A DNA stretch of 64,000 nucleotides, taken from NCBI GenBank assembly GCA_002320815.1, contig DCLA01000128.1, positions 1 to 64,000 of the forward strand. The letters run 5' to 3'. This document shows positions 9,749-17,027 of this stretch, piece by piece; the stretch's first letter is position 1; every line of letters begins with the position of its first letter. Under the pieces are notes generated by a model. It was not told the origin of the DNA. It was given only the letters and a program-made list of their open reading frames with translations, and made no database searches. Made by a program: the position numbers and the translations under genes. Source of the stretch: Myxococcales bacterium UBA1660. GTDB taxonomy: Bacteria; Myxococcota_A; Polyangia; Polyangiales; Houyiibacteriaceae.

Positions 9749-11464
9749 ATGGCATTGGATCCGAAGCTCCGGGCCCAGGCGGAGGCCTGGCTCCAGGAAG
9801 ACCCCGACGAGGACACCCGCGCCGAGCTCCGCCGCCTGCTCGAAGCGGAGGACGAGGCCGAGCTGGCCGATCGCTTCCAGGGGATGCTCACCTTCGGCAC
9901 CGCGGGCCTGCGCGGGCTCCTCGGCGCCGGACCCCACCGGATGAACCGCGTGGTCGTGCTGCGGGCCACCGCCGGCTACTGCGCGCACCTCCTGGCCTCG
10001 GTCCCGGACGCCGCCGAGCGCGGCGTGGTGGTGGGCTACGACGGCCGCCGCAAGAGCCGCCAGCTCGCCGACGACGCCGCCGCGGTCATCGCCGGCATGG
10101 GCCTGCGCGCGCGGGTCTTCGAGCACGTCACCCCCACGCCCCTGGTCGCCTTCGCGCTCCTGGACCAGGAGGCCGCCGGCGCGCTGGTGATCACCGCCAG
10201 CCACAACCCGCCCGACTACAACGGCTACAAGGTCTTCTGGGAGAACGGCGCGCAGATCGTGCCGCCCCACGACGCCGCCATCGCCGCGGCCATCGCCGAG
10301 GTGGGCCCGCTGAGCTCCATCCCCCGCGGCGACGCGCGCACCGTGCTGGGCCCCGACGTGGCGGGCCGCTACCTCGCCGGCGTGGCCGCGCTGCTGAAGC
10401 ACCCCGAGGCCCCGCGGGATCTGGTGATCGCGCACACCGCGCTCCACGGCGTGGGCGCCCCCTACGTGCGCCGCGCCCTGAAGGACGCCGGCTTCGAGCA
10501 GGTTCACGAGGTAGCCAGCCAGCGAGAGCCGGACGGGACCTTCCCCACCGTGGCCTTCCCCAACCCCGAGGAAGAGGGCGCCATGGACGCCGTCGGCGCC
10601 CTGGCCCGCGAGGTCGGCGCCGACCTGGTCCTCGCCAACGATCCCGACGCCGACCGGCTCGCGGTCGAGGTGCTCCACGAGGGCGCCTACGTCCGCCTCA
10701 CCGGCAACGAGATCGGCTGCCTCCTCGCCGCCTACCTCCTCGAGGAAGGCGACGCCGACGCCGAGCGCCTGGTCGTCGAGTCCGTCGTCAGCTCCCCGAT
10801 GCTCTTGGACATCGCCGCCGCCCACGGGGCCCGGGGCGAGCAGACCCTCACCGGGCACAAGTGGATCCAGAACCGGGGCATCGAGCTGGAGCAGGAGGAA
10901 GGCCTCGCCTTCGTCTTCGGCTACGAGGAAGCCCTGGGCTACGCCTGCGGCACCCTGGTCCGCGACAAGGACGGCATCAGCGCCGCGGTGGTCATGGCCG
11001 ACCTCGCCGCCTTCTGCCGCGCCCAGGGCATGACCCTGATCGACTACCGGGAGCAGTGCTGGCGACGCTACGGCCTCTACCTCTCGGACCAGGTGTCCAT
11101 CGTGCTCCCCGGCGCCGAGGGCGCCGGTCGCATCCGCGGCATGATGGAGACCGCGCGGGCCGAGCCGCCCACCACCCTGGGCGGCCTGGCCGTGACCGCG
11201 GTCCAGGACTTCGCCACACGCACCCGCCGCGCGGCGGACGGCACCGAGACCCCGCTGACCTTCCCCAGCGCCGACGTCGTCGTCTTCGAGATCGACGGCG
11301 GCCACCGCGCCATGCTGCGGCCCAGCGGCACCGAGCCGAAGCTGAAGATGTACTTCGACGTCCGGGTCACCATGGCCGAGGGCGAGTCGGTGGAGGCCGC
11401 CCAGCGCCGCGGCGGCGAGCTCCTGGCCGCCGTCGTCGCCGACTTCCGCGCCGCCTTCGGCTGA
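9749..11464 (+). CDS. Phosphoglucomutase/phosphomannomutase family hexomutase
   Basis: 571 aa, the size of the longer PgcA/PGM2-like phosphohexomutases. The four signature loops are present: active-site phosphoserine Ser151 in TASHNPPDYNGYKV, the metal loop DPDADR starting at 298, the sugar loop GYEEALGY, and the phosphate-binding loop RPSGTEPKLK near the C-terminus. It interconverts hexose 1- and 6-phosphates (glucose, mannose or ribose not distinguishable here). A TATGCC hexamer 6 nt before ATG 9749 and the absence of a Shine-Dalgarno site suggest a leaderless message. It stands alone and is convergent with the hypothetical gene at 11545. Confidence 0.92.
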   Translation: MALDPKLRAQAEAWLQEDPDEDTRAELRRLLEAEDEAELADRFQGMLTFGTAGLRGLLGAGPHRMNRVVVLRATAGYCAHLLASVPDAAERGVVVGYDGRRKSRQLADDAAAVIAGMGLRARVFEHVTPTPLVAFALLDQEAAGALVITASHNPPDYNGYKVFWENGAQIVPPHDAAIAAAIAEVGPLSSIPRGDARTVLGPDVAGRYLAGVAALLKHPEAPRDLVIAHTALHGVGAPYVRRALKDAGFEQVHEVASQREPDGTFPTVAFPNPEEEGAMDAVGALAREVGADLVLANDPDADRLAVEVLHEGAYVRLTGNEIGCLLAAYLLEEGDADAERLVVESVVSSPMLLDIAAAHGARGEQTLTGHKWIQNRGIELEQEEGLAFVFGYEEALGYACGTLVRDKDGISAAVVMADLAAFCRAQGMTLIDYREQCWRRYGLYLSDQVSIVLPGAEGAGRIRGMMETARAEPPTTLGGLAVTAVQDFATRTRRAADGTETPLTFPSADVVVFEIDGGHRAMLRPSGTEPKLKMYFDVRVTMAEGESVEAAQRRGGELLAAVVADFRAAFG

Positions 11465-11496
11465 GGGCGCGCGGGTGGAGCCGGGGGGCGGGCCGC

Positions 11497-11522
11497 CGCG
11501 GGCTCGCTTCGTGCGATCCGCG
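11497..11522. terminator. Terminator-like hairpin between convergent genes
   Basis: cgcgg (11497-11501) pairs with ccgcg (11518-11522), with an inner tcgc/gcga stem around ttcgt. It lies between the hexomutase stop and the minus-strand gene ending at 11545. There is no T-run, so the assignment is tentative. Confidence 0.4.
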
Positions 11523-11544
11523 CGGGCCGGCGCGCCGCCGTGGG

Positions 11545-12147
11545 CTACCTCTCGAGCAGTCGGTGCGCGAGCGCGTCCCAGCGCCGCGCGATCTCCGCGT
11601 CGCGCTGGGCGCGGTCGGCCATGATCTGCTCGTGCCGCATCCGCTGGCCCGGCGCGTCGGGATCGGGCAGCTCCAGCCAGAGCCGCTGCGCCCGCCGGCG
11701 ATGGTGGTTGGCCATCGCGCGCGCCACCAGCACACAGCCCGCCGTATCCACCGGCGCGCCGAAGTCCTCGGGCAGATCCACGTAGCGCATGATCGTGCCC
11801 ACGTCGGCGCCCACCAGGAACGCGAAGCGCCGCAGGTCCCCCATCGAGTGGAAGGGCAACACCTCGCCGCGATCGAGATCGACGTCGTAGCGCCGGGCGT
11901 CGAGCACCACCTCGCGCTGCAGCACCGAGTCGTCCAGGTCGAGCACCATCTCGCGCACCGGCTCCTCGATGCGCACCCGGTCCATCCCGCGCAGCTTGCC
12001 GGTCCCCGCGCTGACCACGCTCACCGCACTCCGCCAACGAAGTCGGTCCGGACGCCGAGCCCGCACCACACGCATCGCGCGCTTGTTCTCACCCCGCCGC
12101 GTCTCGAAAACGACGGCGTCGGTCACACGGGCTCTGACGGGCTTCAT
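11545..12147 (-). CDS. Hypothetical protein
   Basis: 200 aa, basic at the N-terminus (MKPVRARVTDAVVFETRRG) with an acidic middle (DRVRIEEPVREMVLDLDDSV). No membrane segment, signal peptide or family motif that I recognise. The start at ATG 12147 is supported by GGAGG at 12157-12161, nine nt upstream; the open frame extends further but without a better site. Base composition is ordinary for the region. It sits at the left edge of the defence-like island, next to hairpin repeats. Function unknown. Confidence 0.6.
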   Translation of the reverse strand: MKPVRARVTDAVVFETRRGENKRAMRVVRARRPDRLRWRSAVSVVSAGTGKLRGMDRVRIEEPVREMVLDLDDSVLQREVVLDARRYDVDLDRGEVLPFHSMGDLRRFAFLVGADVGTIMRYVDLPEDFGAPVDTAGCVLVARAMANHHRRRAQRLWLELPDPDAPGQRMRHEQIMADRAQRDAEIARRWDALAHRLLER

Positions 12148-12188
12148 TCGGCTCGACCTCCGACTCCGGCGTCGCATGGCGGACGCGG

Positions 12189-12210
12189 CGCGGTCAAAAA
12201 ACCGACCGCG
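12189..12210. promoter_or_regulatory. Perfect 7-bp inverted repeat upstream of the 11545 gene
   Basis: cgcggtc (12189-12195) and gaccgcg (12204-12210) flank an A-rich 8-nt loop. The element lies 42 bp upstream of the minus-strand start at 12147. It could be an operator or a terminator reading away from the island; sequence alone does not decide. Confidence 0.35.
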
Positions 12211-12216
12211 GGTGGA

Positions 12217-12318
12217 GTGGCCCACGGGGGCCAGGGGCGATGGACGGCGATGGACGGCGGTGGCCCACGGGGGCCAGGGGACGAACGACGAGTCCCCGGG
12301 TGGCCCACGGGGGCCAGG
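12217..12318. repeat. Three copies of a palindromic 19-21-bp repeat
   Basis: gtggcccacgggggccagg occurs at 12217, 12260 and 12300 (spacing 43 and 40 bp). Each copy folds as tggccc/gggcca around a short loop. Copies one and two extend to gggg. A gatggacgg sequence is repeated between copies one and two. The array lies in the gap between the minus-strand genes ending at 12322 and starting at 12147. There are no CRISPR-like spacers. Confidence 0.8.
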
Positions 12319-12321
12319 AAC

Positions 12322-12969
12322 TCAGGTCCCTACCCGCCACCAGTGATCGGGAATCAGCCTGGACAGCGTTGGCGGAAACCGAAACGCCACCTCTCTCCAA
12401 TGCTCCGCGGCATCGTCGCCGAGGATGGCATTCGCGTTCTTGGTGGACGCGCTGATCAATGCCCGGTGCTTCTTGGAGTCGAGGTTCGAGGGCATGTCGA
12501 TGAAGCCGACATCCTCGCGAGGCTGCTTCCGCTTCTTTTGCTGGCCCGGCCACAAGGCGATCGCCACATAGGGTGCGCGGCGAGTCACCGGCATGGAGAG
12601 CATCGGCGCCAGCCCTAACGCGCGAGACGTCCGACCGGAAGCGGTCCGCCACTCGACGCAAAGCATGTCGGAGGCCCGCTCGAATCGGCGGCAGCTCCAC
12701 CTCTCGTCAGTGCTGAGCCGCTGGAGCAAGTCGACGATGCCGTCCGGCGTCGTGACGCTCGGGAAGATGAGGCACGCCGCCCGTTCGGCGACCCCGCAAC
12801 CATCGAGGCTCGCGTTGATGTCATCGACGGTGTCCGCGTCGGGCTCGGAAAGTTCCGCAAACGCGATCCGCCCGTCGATCCCCTCGCGTGCGAAGTTCGA
12901 TGCGAAGGCGCACCCGGGGACCTGTTTGAAGAAGTGGACCAGCGCCTTGGCGGGATGGCCGACCGTCAC
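12322..12969 (-). CDS. Hypothetical protein, last gene of the restriction operon run
   Basis: 215 aa beginning (GTG 12969) TVGHPAKALVHFFKQVPG. It has a middle stretch AACLIFPSVTTPDGIVDLLQRL, then ERWSCRRF, and LSMPVTRRAPYVAIALWPG. No transmembrane segment or catalytic signature that I can name. The start lies 3 bp after the stop of the Phd-like gene, so the two are almost certainly co-translated. That arrangement would fit an antitoxin-toxin or effector pair, but the protein does not resemble a known toxin. It is the last minus-strand gene before the hairpin repeats. Confidence 0.65.
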   Translation of the reverse strand: MTVGHPAKALVHFFKQVPGCAFASNFAREGIDGRIAFAELSEPDADTVDDINASLDGCGVAERAACLIFPSVTTPDGIVDLLQRLSTDERWSCRRFERASDMLCVEWRTASGRTSRALGLAPMLSMPVTRRAPYVAIALWPGQQKKRKQPREDVGFIDMPSNLDSKKHRALISASTKNANAILGDDAAEHWREVAFRFPPTLSRLIPDHWWRVGT

Positions 12970-12972
12970 GCG

Positions 12973-13158
12973 CTACTCGGCGGGCGGCTCATCGATCGCG
13001 AGAGGACTGCTGAGGAGCATCCGGGTCGTGCCGAGGTCGTCCACTACCGCGATGGGTCCCGACTTCTCGGCGGCCAGAATGTACTGGGCGGGATTGGCGC
13101 GAAAGTCTTGTCGGGAGATCCGCCGAGTCTCCGGCTCACGCTGCTTGTCGTCGCCCAT
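12973..13158 (-). CDS. Small Phd/YefM-like putative antitoxin
   Basis: 61 aa. ISRQDFRANPAQYILAAEKSGPI followed by VVDDLGTTRMLLSSP matches the shape of the Phd/YefM N-terminal domain (ISxxxxRxNxxxxLxxAxxxGPIxVxD). That domain dimerises and binds its own operator in toxin-antitoxin modules. The start at ATG 13158 is set by GGAAGG at 13164-13169, five nt upstream; longer starts (13176, 13224) lack a ribosome site. The typical toxin-binding C-terminal tail is short. The likely partner starts 3 bp downstream. The family call is moderate. Confidence 0.55.
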   Translation of the reverse strand: MGDDKQREPETRRISRQDFRANPAQYILAAEKSGPIAVVDDLGTTRMLLSSPLAIDEPPAE

Positions 13159-13251
13159 CTGGACCTTCCCTTCCATCGACCGGCCGAGAGTAGCCCGCAG
13201 CGGATCCTGGGGGCAATGGCTCACTGATGAGACCGGCGCGGACTGCTGCCA

Positions 13252-13968
13252 CTATCGGGTCCAGTCCTGGTGGGCAAGCGCTCGGCCGTTCAGCTCGTCG
13301 CGGATGGTCTTCCAGGTGGGGACGTGGTGGTCCATCAGGTCGCGGAAGCGGGGGCCGTGGGTGGCGTCGTGGAGGTGCGCCAGCTCGTGGACCAGCACGT
13401 ACTCCAGGCAGCGGCGGGGGTTCTTTGCCAGCTCGGTGTTGAGCCGGATGGTTCCCTGGGCGGGATTGCAGCTGCCCCACCGGGTCTTCATGCGCTGGAC
13501 GTAGGAGCGCTCGACTTGGACGCCGAGGCGCTTCTCCCAAACGGGGAGCAGCTCGTTGACCGCGTCGCGGACCTGGTCGCGGTACCAGCGCGAGAGCACC
13601 TCCTCGCGCTTCTCTTCGCCAGTCCCAGGGCGCACGTAGAGGCGCAGGACGCCGTGGCCCAGGTCGACCTCCGGCGGGGCGTCCCGTTCGATGACCTCCA
13701 GCAGGTAGCGCTCCCCCCAGAGGTAGTGGCTCTCGCGGTCGATGTAGAGCAACGGGGCATTGCGGGGCTGCTCCTGGAACTTCGCCCGCTCCGCGCGCAT
13801 CCAGGCGAGCTTGGTGATCAAAAAGGCGCGCAGTGACGCGAGGGAGAAGTGCTCCGGAGCGGAGACGCGCACTTCCCCCTCCGGGGGATGCACGCTCACG
13901 TGAACGTTGGCAATGTCCTTGCGGGCAATGTGGATGGTGATCTCCGCCAGCTGGAGGGTCTCGCCCAT
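13252..13968 (-). CDS. YgjP-like (M48/SprT-type) zinc metallopeptidase of the R-M operon
   Basis: 238 aa with a C-terminal gluzincin-type site: His194-Glu-Leu-Ala-His198 in VLVHELAHLHDATHG and probable third ligand His204. The preceding RMKTRWGSCNPAQGTIRLN and AKNPRRCLEYV segments are hallmarks of the YgjP/DUF45 family. ATG 13968 overlaps the hsdR stop as TGATG, so translation is coupled; a TTG one codon earlier is unnecessary. Members are often found in type I restriction operons, where their role is not established; cleavage of subunits or of a host factor is a guess. All zinc ligands are intact, so an active enzyme is expected. Confidence 0.85.
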   Translation of the reverse strand: MGETLQLAEITIHIARKDIANVHVSVHPPEGEVRVSAPEHFSLASLRAFLITKLAWMRAERAKFQEQPRNAPLLYIDRESHYLWGERYLLEVIERDAPPEVDLGHGVLRLYVRPGTGEEKREEVLSRWYRDQVRDAVNELLPVWEKRLGVQVERSYVQRMKTRWGSCNPAQGTIRLNTELAKNPRRCLEYVLVHELAHLHDATHGPRFRDLMDHHVPTWKTIRDELNGRALAHQDWTR

Positions 13969-16900
13969 CAATACTCGTCCTGGCGCTTGATGATGTCGAA
14001 GAGCTGCTCTGTCTCCTCGACGCTCTCCACCTCGTCGTAGAGTGCCTTCTTTAGCGAGCGCTCCTTGGCGTGGTGTCCCCGCCAGCCATCGCGTCGGTAC
14101 TCCATGACCTTCTCGTGGAGCCGTAGCGCCTTGGCCTCGTCTTCGCCAACGGTGTGGTAGAGGGCCCGCTTGCCGGGGCTGTCCAGGCTCTCGGGGGTGC
14201 TGTCGTCCTTGCCCGCGGCGACCTTGGCGGCCAGCTCGGCGATGCGCGCCAGGTACTCGCGGTAGCTCTTCCGCTTGGCGCGGAGGTCACGGATGAGCTC
14301 GTCGAGCACCTGCGACATGCGCTCGTAGTAGGTAGGGTCGGTGAGCTGGCCCTTCAGGATCCGGCTACGGACGTTGCGGGTGATGACCTCGGCGGCGGTG
14401 CCTTCGCCCCCACCGGTCTTGGCCTTCACCTGGTCCACCGTCTCGTCGATGCCCAGCTCCACGATCAGCTCCAGGAGCGGCCGGTCGTCGAAGGCGGAGA
14501 TCTTGGTCGGCTCGTCGGCCTCGATGAACTTGTCGATCAGCATCCGCATGTCGGCCTCGTAGGCCTTGAGCTCCAGCGACTCGTTGGCCGCGAGGCGGAT
14601 GCTGTCCCGGAGCTTCACGAAGCGCTTCACGCGCTCGCGGATTTCGTGGGCCTGCTCCACCGAGTAGCCGGCGGGCTGCATCTCGTACTCGAGGTTGGCG
14701 TAGGCCCGGGCCAGCTTGGCGACGGTCTGGTAGAGCACGTCGCGCAGCCCACGGCGCTCCTGGAGCTCGGTGGGACTCTCCTTGTCGCCGCAGAAGTACT
14801 GGATGTGCTGCTGCATCTCCTTGGGGAGCACCACCGGCTCGCAGAGCAGCTCGGCGGCTTCGAGGGCCTGGTCGAGCCGCTTGCGGGCTTCGCGCAGCCG
14901 ATCCTGCAGCTCGATCTCCGGTGGCGGCGCGTCCTCGTCGTCGTCGAGCTCGCTGGTGTACACGCCGATGGCGTGCTCGACCTTCTTGAAGAGGTCCTTG
15001 TAGTCGACGATGTAGCCGTAGTCCTTGTCCTCGCCGTCCAGCCGGTTGGTGCGGCAGATGGCCTGGAAGAGACCATGGTCCTGCATGGACTTGTCCAGGT
15101 AGAGGACGGTGCAGCTCGGCGCGTCGAAGCCGGTGAGCAGCTTGTCGACCACGATGAGCAGCTTCATCTGCGCCGGCTCCTCGCGGAACTGGCGCTTGGC
15201 CTCGTCTTCGTAGACCTCGGCCTTGGTCTTGCCGGGCCGCGCCGGCACGTGCTCGAGGAGCTCGGTGTAGGTGTTGTAGATCAGCTCCTTGGCGGTCTCG
15301 GTGTCGGCGCCGGTGTCCTCCTTGGAGACGTCGCCGGCCTGCGGGTCGTAGGAGGTGACCACGGCGCAGCGGTTCTTCAGCGAGGTGTCGCGGAAGAGCC
15401 GGTAGTAGCGGCAGGCCTCATAGATGCTGGAGGCCACCAGCATGGCGGTGCCGCGTGTTCCCTTCAGGCGGGGCTGCCGGACGTCGAAGTCCCAGGTGAT
15501 GTCCCAGACGATCTGGTCCATGCGGCTCTTGGAGCTCAGCACCTTTTGCATCGTGGCCCAGTGCTCGCGTAGCCGCGCCTTTTGGAAGTCGTTGAGGCCC
15601 TTCGTCTTGGCGTCGAACCACTGGTCGACCTTGTCCTGCGACTTCAACCGCTGCTCGATGTCTCGGGCCTCGTAGACCAGGTCGAGGACGACCTCGTCGC
15701 GCACCGCTTGGCCGAAGTTGTAGACGTGGATGTAACGACCGAAGACCGCGCGGCTGTTCTTCTTGTCCTTCTTGAGGAGCGGCGTGCCGGTGAAGCCGAT
15801 GAAGGTGGCCTCGGGCAGCATGGTCTTCATGGTCTGGTGGAGCCGGCCGCTCTGGGTGCGGTGGCACTCGTCGACGAAAAGGTAGACGTCGCCGGCGACC
15901 GGGACCGGGTTCTCCTTCAGGTCGGCGATGTAGGCGTCGAAGTCGTCGACGTCCTTCTTGCCGAACTTGTGCACCAGCGAGCAGAGCAGGCGCGGCTTGG
16001 GCTGGGCGAGCTGGGCCAGCAGATCGCGGCCGCTGGTGGCCCGGGCGATCTCCTCGCCCGAGTCCTCGAAGACGCGCTTGATCTGCTTGTCCAGCTCGTC
16101 GCGGTCGGTGATCACCGCTACCCGGGCGTGGGGCAGGTTCTCCAGGATCCAGCGAGCCAGCAACACCATCACGATGCTCTTGCCGCTGCCCTGGGTGTGC
16201 CAGATGACGCCGCCCTCGCGGCTCTTCACGTGCTCCTGAGCGGCCTTGACCCCGAAGTACTGATGCGCGCGGGGGACCTTCTTCACGCCGTCCTCGAAGA
16301 GGACGAAGTCGTGGATCAGCTCCAGGAAGCGCTCCTTGGCGCACATGGTGGCCAGGTGCCGGTCCAGCTCGTTGCCGGTGCCTTGGTCGCTCTCCTCCTT
16401 CCAGCGCAGCCAGAACTTCTCCGGGGTCTCCACGGTGGCGTAGCGCAGCCCCTGGCTGTCGTTGCCGGCGAAGAGCAGCTGCACGGTGGAGAAGAACCAG
16501 CGATGGAAGAGCGGCTTCTGGCTGGAAATGCACTGGCGGATGCCTTCGCCGAGTCCCACGCTCGCCGACTTCAGCTCGATGACGCCGAGGGCGATGCCGT
16601 TGACGTAGAGCACCAGGTCCGGCCGCCGCTGGTGGTCGCCTTCGAGGGTGACCTCCTCGGCGATGGCGAAGTGATTGGCCGCGGGGTCGCCCCAGTCGAT
16701 GAAGGCCACGGTCTCGGAAGGCTGGCTCTCGCTGAGCTTCACCTTGGCCCCATAGCGGAGCAGCTGGTAGACCTTCCTGTTCGGCTCGTAGAGGCTGGCC
16801 TGGGGGCCCTTGCCGACCTGCGCCGCGACCCGGAGCTGATGGAGCGCCCGCTCGACGAACTCCGGCGCGTAGCCGGCCTGGGCCAGGTACGCCTGGAGCA

Positions 16901-17027
16901 GCTTCTCCTCGATGTTGGAGTTGCCGGCGCGATCCGACCAGTCAGCCAGGTACTGGTAGCCGAGGCCGCGGAACAGCGCGATGACCCGCTTCTGAGTCAC
17001 CCGCTCCTTGGCCCCGACTTCGGTCAT
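13968..17027 (-). CDS. hsdR: Type I restriction enzyme, R (motor/nuclease) subunit
   Basis: 1019 aa, full length. The N-terminal PD-(D/E)xK nuclease has Asp137, Glu151 and Lys153 (RPDLVLYV, GVIELKS). The SF2 translocase follows: Walker A Lys283 in HTQGSGKS, DECH box at Asp386, FTGTPL, and late helicase motifs including LLIVVDKLLTGFDAP and FQAICRTNR. The C-terminal helical region would dock onto the methyltransferase. HsdR pumps DNA through the bound complex and cuts far from the unmethylated target. ATG 17027 overlaps the HsdM-S stop (ATGA), and the stop overlaps the peptidase start. No disruption is seen, so it should be functional. Confidence 0.95.
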   Translation of the reverse strand: MTEVGAKERVTQKRVIALFRGLGYQYLADWSDRAGNSNIEEKLLQAYLAQAGYAPEFVERALHQLRVAAQVGKGPQASLYEPNRKVYQLLRYGAKVKLSESQPSETVAFIDWGDPAANHFAIAEEVTLEGDHQRRPDLVLYVNGIALGVIELKSASVGLGEGIRQCISSQKPLFHRWFFSTVQLLFAGNDSQGLRYATVETPEKFWLRWKEESDQGTGNELDRHLATMCAKERFLELIHDFVLFEDGVKKVPRAHQYFGVKAAQEHVKSREGGVIWHTQGSGKSIVMVLLARWILENLPHARVAVITDRDELDKQIKRVFEDSGEEIARATSGRDLLAQLAQPKPRLLCSLVHKFGKKDVDDFDAYIADLKENPVPVAGDVYLFVDECHRTQSGRLHQTMKTMLPEATFIGFTGTPLLKKDKKNSRAVFGRYIHVYNFGQAVRDEVVLDLVYEARDIEQRLKSQDKVDQWFDAKTKGLNDFQKARLREHWATMQKVLSSKSRMDQIVWDITWDFDVRQPRLKGTRGTAMLVASSIYEACRYYRLFRDTSLKNRCAVVTSYDPQAGDVSKEDTGADTETAKELIYNTYTELLEHVPARPGKTKAEVYEDEAKRQFREEPAQMKLLIVVDKLLTGFDAPSCTVLYLDKSMQDHGLFQAICRTNRLDGEDKDYGYIVDYKDLFKKVEHAIGVYTSELDDDEDAPPPEIELQDRLREARKRLDQALEAAELLCEPVVLPKEMQQHIQYFCGDKESPTELQERRGLRDVLYQTVAKLARAYANLEYEMQPAGYSVEQAHEIRERVKRFVKLRDSIRLAANESLELKAYEADMRMLIDKFIEADEPTKISAFDDRPLLELIVELGIDETVDQVKAKTGGGEGTAAEVITRNVRSRILKGQLTDPTYYERMSQVLDELIRDLRAKRKSYREYLARIAELAAKVAAGKDDSTPESLDSPGKRALYHTVGEDEAKALRLHEKVMEYRRDGWRGHHAKERSLKKALYDEVESVEETEQLFDIIKRQDEY

